Assembly (NCBI RefSeq): GCF_032854445.1 | Contig: NC_088300.1 | Location: 28,003,608-28,067,607, forward strand | DNA: 64,000 nucleotides | Reading direction: 5' to 3' | DNA from: Liolophura sinensis | Taxonomy: Eukaryota > Mollusca > Polyplacophora > Chitonida > Chitonidae | Part shown: positions 34,436-47,476 of the stretch, in pieces | Numbering within the stretch: the stretch's first letter is position 1 | Layout of the letters: every line of letters starts with the position of its first letter | Notes under the pieces: model-generated | The model's database searches: none | Told to the model about the DNA's origin: nothing | Seen by the model: only the letters and a program-made list of their open reading frames with translations | Position numbers and translations under genes: made by a program

Positions 34436-36467
34436 TTTCTGACACAACTCATTGTGATGGACACTTGACCAGTGTGATTATCAAAACATTACAGGTACAG
34501 CTCTACAGTTAAAAACAGCTAGTGTAAAATTAATAAATCAGTCTTCTCTCATTCCTCGTGGAAAGTGATTCATTGATAATTTATGTGATACAACATTCTA
34601 TACTGGATAGAATGATGCTCTCATTGCTATATACGTATCAATTACGTCAATGCTTTAAACAACCTTCACCAAAGACTTCATAGTGCTTCAATTTATCAGA
34701 AACATTAAATAAAGTACAAGTCTGATCAACAGAATATTCATTATGCTATTCTATAATTAACGTGTGTTCAACTCCGCTATTTCCTGGTTAGCATACAGCC
34801 CAATTGAACTGTAGCCATGGGTGCATACATTATGTCTACTTGTACCAGCAGGGAAGCAGCAGCTTTCTGTGTTACATGAAAAGTTACACGGCAATATACG
34901 ATGCACCTACATGTACCATGGCAATACACCTACCTACATGCATGTGTGTTTTCTGTATCACAGCAGTGCTATACCTATGTGTACAGTACATGCAGAGGCA
35001 GAAGTGTGCCTGGCATGAAATTACACTTCTGATGCAAGATGTATACCAGCAGAGCATTCATGAGCATCATCTATATCACAGGTATATCAGACACTTATAT
35101 TTCACAACTATAGAGCACAAAAACCTTATTTTAATCTTTGAAATAGTAAAGGTTTACATTTACGACATATTCATGTAAAACAGCTGCGCTTAGAGCATAC
35201 TTAAGTATTCCTTGACTATACATGAAGATATACAAACAGGAGAAGTGTGTATTCCATTATAAGGAAGAAACGATGAGCATATCTCACAGTGGTGTTTAAA
35301 ACAGAAGCTTTACACTGTTATTAGGATATCTAAGTATAAGTTTTTGTAAGTGTTCACATCACCCATAAAAGTGTCGCAATTTAGGCGGTTAGACTATAGA
35401 GGGGGCCGGGGGCTTGTAAATTAGGCAGCCAGGGCTAATCTCACTTAACTATCATGTACACATTAAGTCATGTAGAAGGCAGCCTGTACATAATGTACAA
35501 TGTACCCTGTGTTACACCAAATTACATACCCTGTCATAATGTTAGATCACGTCTGTTACTTCACAAAAACAGTCTATCCCTGGAGGTCATGCAGCTATAT
35601 CCCACACACATATAATAAGACAACTGGCAAAAACTCATGATAAATGTACATTTACTATCTCGTTAGCTCTAAATAAGTCAGTACTACATCTACATTGATA
35701 GAGAATAACACCTGGCAGCATTCAAATCCATAATCCCACAGAGAAACAAATAGGTAAATTTACAACATAATCAGCTGATGTTAACACTATACTGATCCTG
35801 CTGCCCTATATAAAACTGATGTAGGAACAAATTTCAGGGAATCATCATAATTGATAATTGTCACTATCCTGGGATGCAGTAATTTCTAGGTTAGTCGTGG
35901 CCCATGCAGAGATCAATAAAAACCTATGGCCACAGCAGTAGCACACAGGCAACTATATAGCAGCACAAACCTTCAGTATCAATCCAGCAGGGAATGTACA
36001 CAGTGGGCTAGGGGTTCCATGTCTGATGTTGTCTACCTCAGCCCAGTCTGCCCACAGCACTGCATATACACATCAGACAACACAGCCTGTCAACCCCACC
36101 ACAATCTCCCCTTGTCTCCCTTCCTCACCCACCACCCCTGACCCACATCCCCATATCTGTATGCCCCTTTACCACCCTAATCATGGCCTTTTCACACCAC
36201 CATTAAATTAGTATATGTCATACATGGCTGACAGCTTGGAGAATATCAAGCTACCATAAACATAACCTCAAATCACACCAGTAAAGCAAAATAACATGAA
36301 AAGCTTCTAGGGCCATGAGAACAACACACTGACAGATGTTGCTGCTTATAGTTAGGACTGACCGACTGACCTGATATTCTGAAACAAATACCTGTAAAAT
36401 GTATCAGGAGGTAAACAAAACGCATGATATGCCATGCGACACTGCTGACATCAAAGTCATCACATAC

Positions 36468-36546
36468 CTGTCGAAGTGAAAAGCCAGGGCCTGAGATGAA
36501 ACACTGACGAGCAGACATCAGGCTTCGTAACATCCGACTTGTGCAT
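36468..36546 (-). CDS. Weak candidate alternative first exon of RIPOR
   Basis: From ATG at 36546 the frame reads MHKSDVTKPDVCSSVFHLRP, then WLFTST and a strong donor GTATGT in phase 1, the phase needed to join the RIPOR common exon. The other frame (MLRSLMSARQCFISGPG) is also open but would leave phase 0 and hit a stop after splicing. The start context is poor. No homology is known to me; transcript data would decide. Confidence 0.25.
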
Positions 36547-37810
36547 GTGTATGGTCCATATTTACACTGTAATACCATCCTCCCCATGTAAGTACAGACC
36601 TGCACTAAGGCCCTAGTAGACAGGGCTGCTGGGTGAAGATATGAACCAAGGCTACATCAGATGACTCATACAATAGCCAATACTAAAGCCTGCTTCTTGT
36701 GCAAGTCCAAACACACATACACACCAGGCCGCAGCTTGACAGGCAGGAGAATGTCCATTGATGATGTCTGGGCCCTGACCATTTCTTCACACTACAGGCA
36801 CATGACTGACAGGCATGCCTTAGCTATGAGTACACTTCCTGAAAAGATGCTATAAGCAGCAGTTTCGTGTCACACACGCTATATATATGTACAAACATAC
36901 AACATGACACAGTACCATGGTCAGGGTTTGCCTGCAAGAGCTTAGGGACCAGCATGTAATGCACAGCGTACAGAAGGAGACTGGTACATTTCATCAGAAT
37001 CAATACATCACTAATATATTCCTCTATACAGTTCACTTCACTTAAATTCTACATGTAATACACAATACCAGTACACACAGCACCTTTACCAAGGAAACAA
37101 TACACAGCTACATGTATTAAACACCAATAGTATTTCACAGCTTGGAACCCTTGATTAGTTCAAGTGCAAATCATATTTCCTGCTTTTCATTTACTGAGCT
37201 CATTAAGTTTCACATACACTTCAGGTAGATGTCAATGAGAATCATTGAGTGGATCTTATTATGTGGGCAGAATGCAATCAACAGTGAAGGTATGTGATAT
37301 AAGGAGGGTGAAGCACCTGTCTGAGGAAGGTTGAGCCTACACATGAGGAGAATTACAGGTAATTCATGAATCCACCTGGAATGTTCCCAGTTAACTGTCA
37401 GCCTAGATGTTTTTAGGACAAGTTGCCCTAATTAAAATTACAAAGAACAATACACCTAAAAACCTGGAGATTCTTGTCAACTACAAATTATACTTCCAGT
37501 CACAAACTACACCAATTAATGTAAAACGATTCTGGGCTGGTAGAGTTAGTTTTAATCTGTTAGGAAAAGTCCATACAAATTACAAAGAGTGGTGACCTTT
37601 TACTGGATACATGTATGGTGCGTGATAATTTGTAGCAGGGCTGATTTGTAAACATGTATTTACATGAAAAAATACCCCAAATGTAAAACAAAACAGGTCA
37701 GGTCATGAGGAGAAAACAGATGACTCTCCATGGGGGTGTGAGAGAGGCTGTGCTATACCCTGAGTGCTGGCTGGCTGATTGTGCGAGTGAACATAGGGGA
37801 TGGGATGGGA

Positions 37811-37826
37811 GGGGGGGGGGGGGGGG
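37811..37826 (+). repeat. G16 homopolymer
   Basis: Sixteen or more G after GGGATGGGA, upstream of RIPOR common exon 1. Confidence 0.95.
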
Positions 37827-38169
37827 AGAACAGGTGCTAAATTCTGCTGCTGGTTACCACACTACCATGTCTGTGGTGGCAAAAATGTGTAACCACACAG
37901 CCAAGCCTGCTTAGATGAGGCCTGTGTCCTCATCCTCCTCCCTGTTCTACAGACAAACAATAAAACACATCCTCAGCAGGTACATCTACTTTATGTATGA
38001 CAGTCAGGCCGACTACAAGTACATAAACAGATAAATCAACTCCTTACCTAGCCCACACCACCACCATCTAATCTTAGTATAGCACCAAACAACAAATATT
38101 ATCTTGTGGTGGCCAAAATGACGTTCCACTTATTAAAAATAACCAAATGAAACCAATACAAACATACAC

Positions 38170-38172
<3 letters not shown>

Positions 38173-38244
<72 letters not shown>

Positions 38245-38245
38245 T
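38173..38245. repeat. (TA)n microsatellite
   Basis: About 36 TA units with one TGTA interruption at 38225. Confidence 0.98.
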
Positions 38246-39150
38246 CAAAGCATACCTCAAGACAACCAACTGATAGATTAATCTTGAATCCTACGTATTT
38301 CACAGTTTCATCCCACTGAAGTTGCTCCACCTCAACAAAGCCTACTACTTTTATTCACAATCCATTGCTAGCACAATGACTTATCATGAAGTAAGATAGG
38401 CACAAGTCCTGGAGATAATGACTTGTATGTATGTTTAGTTAATGCGACCGTTTCCACAGTTCTTACCTGTAAAAACTGAATACTCATGTTCAATAAATAA
38501 ATATTTGTTTCACTAACAACAAACTACAAAACGAAATATGACTGATATACATATATCACAAATATCTCATTTATCTACCATTTCCTGCAATAGATATACT
38601 CAAACACATCAACAGTCACAAATTCATGAATATATTGCTTTTGTGAACACTTTGACTGACTTCACAATATGATATTTCCCCTGAAGTTTGGTTTTGGTAC
38701 AAATGTACTTTCAGAAGTACATACAGACCTTAAAATGATACTTTTGGTGCAAACATATACGTTTATCTTATAAATTAACCCAACTTCTGAAACAACTCTT
38801 CAGCGGCTCTATAAGGTGGATGAATCATGTAAAAATGTGTCACTTGAAAAATGTTCAACTTTAGGCGAAAAACAGCACTTCGAATAGGCGTACTAAACAT
38901 AAACATTCCAATGAGACATTCTTCTCCTCGTAATATTTTTTACGGTCTTTAATAACAATGATATCCACTAGGCAAAATAAATACTACATGTAACTTTTAT
39001 ATGAATATGAACATTTGTCAATAAACCAGCCTTTGTACCTATGTTACTGATTATTCAGATGAACTCTGCTATGTGCAATTCACGAGTGTTCATCCTCCAG
39101 TAGTTCATAAGATGATTTTGCACAAACATACATAAGTGAATGTATGTCCG

Positions 39151-39168
39151 CACACACACACACACACA
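39151..39168. repeat. (CA)9 microsatellite
   Basis: Pure CA dinucleotide run. Confidence 0.95.
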
Positions 39169-39491
39169 GAGGCCCATCCTCAGGAACATGCCACGCATAT
39201 TTAGCCTGGAATGTGCAATCCAGGTACACCACCTGAAGACAACTTCTTACTTATGATTATAATATCTTCCTAAATACATGGTATGATCAGCTATATTTCA
39301 CCAGAGTCTATAGGTATACATGTCTTAATTACAGATCTGTACAACAAAAACCTGTACAAGCTTCACACTTCAATGCATGTTATTTTTGATTCCCTTTTTT
39401 TTTCTTCTCTTTTCTCACCAACTCAATTCAAGAGTGTGACAACTACACACCTGTACAGGTAAACTTAGGGTGGAGTTTCTCATTAGCTTAC

Positions 39492-39711
39492 CTCCTCTAT
39501 GTACTGCTACATAATGTGAAGGTAGAGGCTTCATGCGCACCTTCCTCATAAGATGTAAGTTAGCATCGGACCTGTGTCTGGGCAGGTAGTGAGGAGACTG
39601 CTGACGAGGTGTGTACAGGTTCTGAGTGGACATGTGATGGACCACCATCCTTTTCTTCCTCCTGTCCAGCAGCCGAGGGTCAGACAGCTGCTGCCCTTGT
39701 AACACCTTCAT
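39492..39711 (-). CDS. RIPOR: Probable alternative N-terminal exon of RIPOR (73 codons)
   Basis: Seen: ATG at 39711 opens MKVLQGQQLSDPRLLDRRKK, then MSTQNLYTPRQQSPHYLPRH, SDANLHLMRKVRMKPLP and HYVAVHRG. It ends at a strong donor, GTAAGC, in phase 1, which joins the common exon acceptor to give HRGVSGPM. The frame is long and open, and rich in Arg, Gln, His and Pro like a regulatory tail. An upstream CAG at 39723 could be an acceptor instead of a promoter lying close by, so it may be a second exon. With it the protein would be 1017 residues. I know no vertebrate counterpart of this extension, so its role is unknown. Confidence 0.6.
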
Positions 39712-40769
39712 CCGGGAATCCACTGTGACACTTGGAGAGTAACTTCAAACAAGTGACGAAAACCTCTAGTAACGAACAGGCCAATACGACAAGGTTTGCT
39801 ACCTGTTGCTGAGAGAGGCCTAGGTGAGACTGGCGTAGCTGAGCAGCGGTTGACTTCAACTGAACTGAGCAAGAGGCTGAGGCACTGACACAATGACAAT
39901 GTCCTGCATTCCAGCATATACTAGCTTGGGGCACTTCTTCTTAATGACAAACAGGCTTTTTAGGCCAGCAGGTTTTACTTTGCTCTTCATTAAGGTCAGA
40001 GCATAAATATATCCTCGCTGTTGTGTCTCACACCACCTAGTTTGTATGCCTGTCCTGACCAGGGATTAACAATCAAATGCTCTCCTCTAGCTACAACAGG
40101 GGGTCTCTAAACCACTCTTATCCCCACAGAGAGGAACTCTTAAGTTGATCAGACTGAAAATAACTACGTCCTCCGAGTAGTACACTACTATATCGCCTCT
40201 CCATTCACAGTAGCTTCTCCATTCATTCTTCAATGTTCAAACAGTAGAGCAAAAAATTGTGCCAACAAACCATGACATGCTTTCAAAAGTCAACTCAAAT
40301 GTCTGACATATTTCAGTATAAAGATGGCTGGAGAGACAGATTCTACAGACACACTGCCACATCTCCTTTGAACAGATTTATCCAGTGACCTCCTGTAACC
40401 TGTGGGTCTGACAAACCCTGTGAAAATGGAACAGGGAACAAAACCTTCCACTCCACACCACTGGAACTCCTGATAGTACCTGCCCAAGGAAAAATCCTCC
40501 TTCCTCACAGGGTATTCATACCTTGTACAAATGTAAACATACCCGCTAACAATTCCTTAGTCACCATCACCTACAGCTTAATTAACTCACCGGAACATCT
40601 GGTCAAAATGACTGAAGTATAGACCTTTATGTTCATCTAAGTTCCATTTAACATTCGTCTTTATTGCGGGCAAACCCTTAGCATATTTCTCACCATCACT
40701 TGTGTTCTGGACACTGGGATATAAAGAGATTTTTCTATATACAATATCTATACATTTGCTTTTGACCTG

Positions 40770-40785
40770 CCCCCCCCCCCCCCCC
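40770..40785 (-). repeat. C16 run (G16 on the minus strand)
   Basis: Sixteen C between GACCTG and GTATTTACC on the plus strand; the only one of the five runs that is G-rich on the RIPOR coding strand. Confidence 0.95.
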
Positions 40786-43700
40786 GTATTTACCTGCCCG
40801 GCGCAGCAGAATATCTCTATTGACACAGGTAATACAAAGCTAATCCCTGTGTGGGATTCTCAGCAAAGGCGCAGGTAAAAGAACCCAGTAATGCTCCTTT
40901 CTAAATTCCTTTCCACTCTATCAAATTATAAAATCAAATTTTTAAGTTTACTCCAAAAAGTTTTCTACAAAAGGTAACTTTGGCTAATACTTTCGAACAC
41001 CAGTATACCAAGTAGTTAATAAGTGTAAATATTTCATCAACTTTCAACTTGCTGGTTTCCTCCACTTCAAGTAATGTACTTCATTTCCCAATGATTTCAT
41101 ACAAAGTTATGTCTCCCGTAATTTGACTAATTTATGATGAAGACATATCTCTTTCATAAATATTCAAGTTTAGTACATAGCATGCTTGACATGATTAAAA
41201 TTCCCTACGGCAAATAAAGCAATGAAACTGTAGACAATGACTAAATAAAGATTTGCCGGGAGAAAATAGCATCCCTGAGGTACTCCCACCTACGTGTGTG
41301 TAAAAGTGGTAGTATGATCTCCCTGTGCAGACTACATGCATTTTAAAAAGCTATAGAAAGATCCGGATATGTATTCTTGAGATATTAGCCCAGTCATAAA
41401 ACCTGACATGACAAATGCAGGTAGACCCTGTATACATCCAGTACATGATTACTACAAAAAGCTTTCAGGTAAGCCATAAGAGACAGGATGTAACACTTCA
41501 CACATCAATCACTTCTGGTTTCATATTTTATCGTAATAGTGATTGCTTATTGAGTACAGTTACTGTACTTGAAGTTTTTAGAGGAAAGAAATATGAAAAT
41601 AATGTATGTTAAATTAACATATGAGGATACAATCCATTATCTCCAGTACCTGCATTGTATCTTATTGTATCATAAGATTCATATTATCACAGGTGATCAC
41701 GAGATCATTAATTTACAAATAACAAATACATGCATATCAACATTATCCACTTCCGGCATACTATTAAGTCATGATCAATAAACTGCCAAACCCAGCATTA
41801 TTAGCTTTTCTGTCCATCAGTCAGAAGGTTTTATCCAACAAATTTTTAACATCCTATTTTCTGAACAATTGCTGGTATAAAGTCAAATTTTGGACATTTT
41901 ATGTTTTAATGTTAATTATTATCTGGTCTTAGCGATGTAAACATTTTGTGAGATGTCATAGTTACTGCCAATTAGCCATGCGCCTGTTCTAATATAAATG
42001 ACATATAATAGTCTAACATAAAGTCACGATCTATCATGCCACATCTCCGACATACATAAAGTAGCTATTGGGTACTGTACCTGGGATTTAAATACAAAGA
42101 ACGTCAGGAATGAATTAAGTTACACAGCAGTAAATTGGTTGACACATGTATGAACTTCATGTATCATGAATGGTAACGTTTTAACATTTCATCATTCTAC
42201 GTTTTAGCATATGTATGTTAGTCAAGTATTTACGCATGGGAATCATAAACGTATTACCAAGAACATGTTCACCTAACTTTGAAAAAGGGAAATACTTGTA
42301 ACAAGGTTTTACCGATAAATAGGGCACACCTGGTACAGGTATTCTACATGTATCTCATGATCTTAAATTGACGTGTTTAACAGACCAGCCTAGCTCAAAT
42401 TCTGGGTACTACATGAGTTACTAGTATATGGCTGGAAGCTATCCATGGCTCCTTTAACCTATATATTTGATAAGCTATTTTTATGACTGGTCACATATCA
42501 GATCTTGACAGGAAGATTTAGAACAATGAGAACTGCCCGAGTTGAATGCAAATACCTGAGACATTCTGAGGGAAAGTTAGTTTCATTCTGAATGTTTAAA
42601 TCCGGTTAGTCCAACATTCTATGATTATGATCTGGGAAGTAAATAGGCTGTATGTCTCACTTGTCTAGTTCCATGGCAGTCCAATACATACCTAAAATAC
42701 TTCCAAATCTAACTCCACACTATACATATGTAACTTATTCTTATTATTCCATGTATATACATCTATGTTGATCATAGTGAACCAATAATAACAGGAGTTT
42801 CCCCATAACTAGGACAGAAACTTCCACAAATTCTTAATGATCTACTGATATGAAGTGACACCAAACCACCTCTCATTCAAATTCCTCCACCCTCTTCCCC
42901 ACCCTGAACATACGCACAAATAAAAGCAAAAGATCAAAAGAACTGACAACAATCACAAGGAAATGATGAGAAAATGGGTAACTGGCTGTCATAAATCACT
43001 CAGAACAGAATTGTGTGAACATTCTTTTGAACCAAATGGTGTTCTTTGTATGTATTGCAAAGCTGTTCAAACAATACCAGTAAATACAGAATTTACCCTA
43101 AAACAAATTTAGTACATAACTTTTTTCAGAATATTATTCACCTTTATAACAATCAAAACCATGAGTAGAACCAGACCCAGTAGACACAGATTCTTGGCAC
43201 TTCAGTCACATTATAGACTGCATGGGGTTCAAAGTGAGGCTATTATGCATGTCACACCCCGCAGACTTCAATCAATTTTAACAATGGTTATGTGTTTACA
43301 CTGCATATAAGCAAAGATGAGCTACATGTATACTCTATTCTAAGCATAGTAAACTCCCACAAAGCTTTCAGAGCTTCAAGCTTCAAAAAGCAAAGTATAT
43401 ATAGGCGTTAACTCTCATAAGAATTCCGCTTTTAACCAGGTGCAGTTTTATCCTTCTATGTAATCACATTTTATCTCACATACACAATCTATGAAGCAGC
43501 ATATTTCATCTCTTACATGATGTACTTTCTTTTCAGAGAAGGAATGTCATCAAATTATTAAAATCTATTTGTGGAAATTGCCTACATTATAATGGTTAGA
43601 TGACACATAGAACACATAGTATTCACTTCATGATGGTCTGACGCAGTCATCACAAATACCTAGTTTTACCTTTATTTGTTAAACAGCTTAATTACAGAAG

Positions 43701-46405
43701 TCCCACGGCAATGTAAACAAGTCCTTTCATCAGGTAATATCTTTATTAAGTTTTAATAGTAGTGATATGTACAAGTAGTCATAATTTCATGTAATGAAGT
43801 ACAACTGCAGCAAACCACCTATAATCATGTAAATTTCATGGAAAACTTCGTCCCAACTAACCACCCACCTGTATGAAAATGTAGCACAGGAGGGTGATTA
43901 GTTTGGGCAAAAAGCACAAATCTTTAGATTTTTCAAGAACTTAATACAGAAGACTCATTAGTCGGTGAAAAATTCCATGAAATTGTAAGTAATTTAATGT
44001 AAGCTTGTGAATGAAGTGTGGGCATTCTCGGCATGTCTCCGCACCCACCTCGCCCTGACAGACCTCCTCCATGTCCATGTAGTTATACATGATCTAGGGG
44101 CTGCTAATGGCTGGATCTCCTGAAGGGATGATCCCAGCTCCCTCCTATAAACCAGGTCACCTGAGTTCTCACTCTACCTAACAATACTGGCTTTATCCAT
44201 ACTTTGGGCTATTTTAGGACCAACACTCCTGATCAGGGAATCAATCAATAGATTGTTTCCAAAACTCACGACTAAACAGAAAAACAAAACTTATGAAATA
44301 AGTGAAAATTAAATATCTAGCCCACCCAAAAAAACAGAAGGGGGCTCCAAGGAAGTCTGCTTTGAAGTGCCTGAAGTCAAAACTCTAAATAGTATTTAAA
44401 TGATTATTTTTGGATATCAGGAGGGGGACATATGAATACCTTGTGTCACGTCAAGAAAATTGATTGGAGCTAGGACGTCATATATGGCTACAGTCTTCCA
44501 ACAAAGCCTGGTAGAGAATGCAAATCTGATGATGAAATGCTTAAACATCATGTTAATTATAATTACATTTCAATCACAGATTGAGTCATAATGATCAACA
44601 TGCATGACAAAAGTACATGTGAGCAATCAGCATGATTACTTGCAGTAATTTACAACCAACAACAAAATAAAAACAAGAAATAACGATAACACATGGATTA
44701 ACCACCACGATGTCTAGATTTTGAAATTTAATATTGTAAAATGTTCTGCACCACTGTGCCCAACATGTTTGTGATCTTTGCCTATTTATGACTGAATGAG
44801 AAAAGTTCAACTCTATACTATAAAGACTTCATATATTCAATTCAATCTTACATCAACTATTGTATTTGCCTATACTGGCATCCAATCCATGCAACCTAAA
44901 CTTCACATTTGCAACTGGTGTTTTGGGTATAAGATAATGATTTGCACTGAATCGAAAAGAAAGGCTGAAGAAGTGACAGTATTGTTTCACAATCATGAAA
45001 TGAAGCCATCAACAAATGTCCTTATCAAGCATGACTATGCACAAATTTGTATACCTGCATTTCTATGTGTGGTACAATATATAACACACCTGCAAATCAT
45101 ATAATGCAGCATTTAAGGAAGTTTGAAAATTAGCACAAGTCTGTAGGGCATGAGACATTACTGGGGAAGTTAAAATCATCAACGCCACAAGTTTGTTACA
45201 TGTGTTCTTCAGAGATCTCACAAATATTTGTGTCAGTTGTAAACAAACTGCCTGAGGCCTTAAAATAAACTGTCTGGCTTGACAAACAAAAGCCTCCTTT
45301 TTGAGATGTTTCTTGCAGATGACACAGAGATACAGAAAATCTACACGTTCCTGTAAGCGAGAACAACATGGCACGTACATTCTGTTCTACATAACGTCTA
45401 CACAGGCACAATGAAACTTGAACATAGCATTCATTATACTTTCAGTTTTTTGTACGTGACATTTGTATCAGCTGGACAGAATTGATGTTAATTCATTCTT
45501 GTACATGTAACTCTACTACTATCAGAAGAACTCCCTGCTGGCTGTGCCATATATTTATTTATTTTCTTAATTAATTTTTCAAGAATTCTGTTATGTTACC
45601 ACTATGTTCAAGATTTGCAGTTGCAACTTTAAATATGCAGGTGCAGATGTCTCTTCCATGTTTGAATCAATACTAATCCCACAAATGTGATATGCCAGAT
45701 CATTGTGAAGCATGTGATCATACAGATGAGGCCGTAACACTAACGTAAACAGTCTTCACTTACATATCTTCAAATACATGTATGACTACACTGGCTCAAA
45801 AGACGATATCTTTACCATGCAAAATCAAACCTAAATGCTCTCCCCACAAACAGTTTGCAGGGAAGAAAGAAACTTGTACACTCTTGACACACAGGCATAC
45901 AACTTGCAACACACATCATCATAAAAGGCATGGCATGTCACTACAGCATGGCTGAGAGAAGTACCTCCTCAATACTAACAGGTTCTTGGACAAACATACT
46001 TTTTCACCTCAATTATTCCCTAATATAAACAGCAGAGCTGCATAATGAAGTTCTCAGAGATAACCTATGTTTATAGAGTCAACTATCATCACTCTTCTTC
46101 ACAATGGGTCTTGGAACAGTGTCAGCTGGTACTATAGTCAAGCCACTTCTGCGAAGATTTACCTCCCGTTGTTCAAAGTCAATGGTATGTCCCCACTCCA
46201 GAGAGGTCAACTTCATTATACATGTACATACATAATTCTATTTGCTCAGGGCTCAATAAAGACACCTTGGTTGAACAAAGTTTATCTACATAAAACATTT
46301 CAATTCTATGATTTTCTGTTAAAAAATAAAAAATAAAAAAAAAATAAAAAATTCATAACGCATTTGTGAAGCTGGGATGTAGCAAGATAAAAAGATGGTA
46401 TTTAC
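40786..46405. other. Non-coding stretch in the RIPOR 5' region
   Basis: AT-rich with many TACATGTA words. No exon with paired splice sites, no SINE and no tandem array was seen. A 14-codon phase-0 frame at 44049-44090 was considered and rejected. Confidence 0.5.
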
Positions 46406-46477
46406 CTGGTCCGTGAATACGGGCAGCCACAGCTCCACGACGCGGGGGTTTGAGGGGAACAAGTCTCACCTCTCCAC
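46406..46477 (-). CDS. RIPOR: Candidate cassette exon of RIPOR, 72 bases, phase 1-1
   Basis: Between TTGTGTTGTAG and GTAAAT, the open frame encodes GGEVRLVPLKPPRRGAVAA and RIHGP. Both sides are in phase 1, so it can be inserted between an upstream phase-1 exon (for example 49585-49645) and the common exon without changing frame. It is strikingly GC-rich (CGTCGTGGAGCTGTGGC) in an AT-rich region, which supports selection on coding content. The LKPPRR stretch is a possible SH3 ligand; that is speculation. Confidence 0.55.
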
Positions 46478-47072
46478 CTACAACACAAACACAGCCTCAT
46501 CAGGTTTACAAACACATCATTAAACGAGTACCATAATGTGTCAACACACAGGTAAAACAAGAGGATTAATTAATTTCATTACTTCATAAGTCAACAGGTC
46601 TACTCTGAATCCACATTCCACACAAATTACCAACATTCCTTAGTTTACCACAAACACGTGTCGACAGGTGTATAGTGGACTACATGAAAATGATCCAACT
46701 AATGAACTTGCCAACCATATTACAGTCAAATCAAAGTAAACAAGCTAACAGAAAAGCCACTTGAGTAGCCACATGTCTTAATGCCATCTTTACAAATACA
46801 ATGTACCTAAGCAGTGTATGTAAGAATATCTGTGATGTGGCGATTGGAATAAACTTATAAACCCACAAAGCAATGCAAATGGGAACGAAGAAGCTTAGAG
46901 TTTACAAGTCAAGCCCAACACGTACACTACAACCTGGAAGTCACTGTAAATTTCAGGCAGATATCTGTGAACTTAACCGTTCCATTTAATAAACTGGCTG
47001 ACCATATGCACCATCATTTAAACCAAATTCTCACTTGTTAGTAAGTCATACTACAAGTACTACACGTACACA

Positions 47073-47476
47073 CGAAAAGCATAATTTTATCAATCAAAAT
47101 AGGACAATGCCTTCAGACATGTCAGAAGTTGCAGCTTCCTCTAGTGGCTCAGCATGAAGGAGATAGTGCAACTACTGGTTGACCCGTATCAGTATAATGG
47201 CTCGGGTGGGGCTGCTTACTCGCCTTCGGTAAGGCGTCTCAGTGAAGCAGCACTACATAAAAGAACCGTGGACATCTGTCCTGCGACAAGGAGGTACATT
47301 ACATGCATTCTAAGGACTCCTTCGTCGTCATGTGACAATTTAAAATTGTTAAGTACGACGTTAAACCCCAAGCACTCTCTCTCTCTCTTCTCTATCTCTC
47401 TCCATCAGACATGTCAGAATATGCTTGAATATACACCTTACAAACATGCCAAAAGGTTGAAGAATTCCAGTAACAT
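47073..47476. mobile_element. MITE-like element copy, split by a SINE insertion
   Basis: Left part GCATAATTTTATCAATC and AATGCCTTC; right part AATATGCTTGAATATACACC, TTACAAACATGCCAAAAGG and TTGAAGAATTCCAGTAACA. Together they match the copy at 63120. The SINE at 47128-47404 sits inside it, so the MITE is older. Confidence 0.7.
47128..47404 (+). repeat. SINE family B, full length, with 15-bp target-site duplication
   Basis: TCAGACATGTCAGAA occurs at 47113-47127 and 47405-47419. The element has a tRNA-like head (TCTAGTGGCTCAGCATG), then GTATCAGTATAATGGCTCGG, GGGGCTGCTTACTCGCC, GTCTCAGTGAAGCAGCAC, GTACGACGTTAAACCCCAAG and a (TC)n tail. The open frame across it is a by-product. Confidence 0.92.

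Larger units (their letters stand above)
29722..36467 (-). other. Intronic stretch upstream of RIPOR common exon 1
   Basis: I see no convincing exon here. It holds a 187-bp tandem duplication, a G10 run and a SINE remnant (entered separately). Short open frames have no splice signals or compositional support. Confidence 0.5.

Noticed and set aside
34804-35178. 124-codon open frame on the plus strand
   Set aside because: Composition (many Cys, Tyr, His, Met) is that of translated AT-rich DNA with TACATG words. No splice context, homology or start context.
36273-36605. 110-codon minus-strand frame
   Set aside because: Most of it is beyond the GTATGT donor at 36467 and looks non-coding. Only the short phase-1 frame was kept, as a weak candidate exon.
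38248-38328. Minus-strand frame GFVEVEQLQWDETVKYVGF...
   Set aside because: It reads like protein and has a GTATGC donor, but it lacks a convincing acceptor or ATG, leaves in phase 0 (a stop would follow if joined to the RIPOR common exon), and abuts a (TA)n tract.
44049-44090. Short frame MYNYMDMEEVCQGE before GTGGGT on the minus strand
   Set aside because: It leaves in phase 0, which does not fit the RIPOR common exon, and there is no partner exon.
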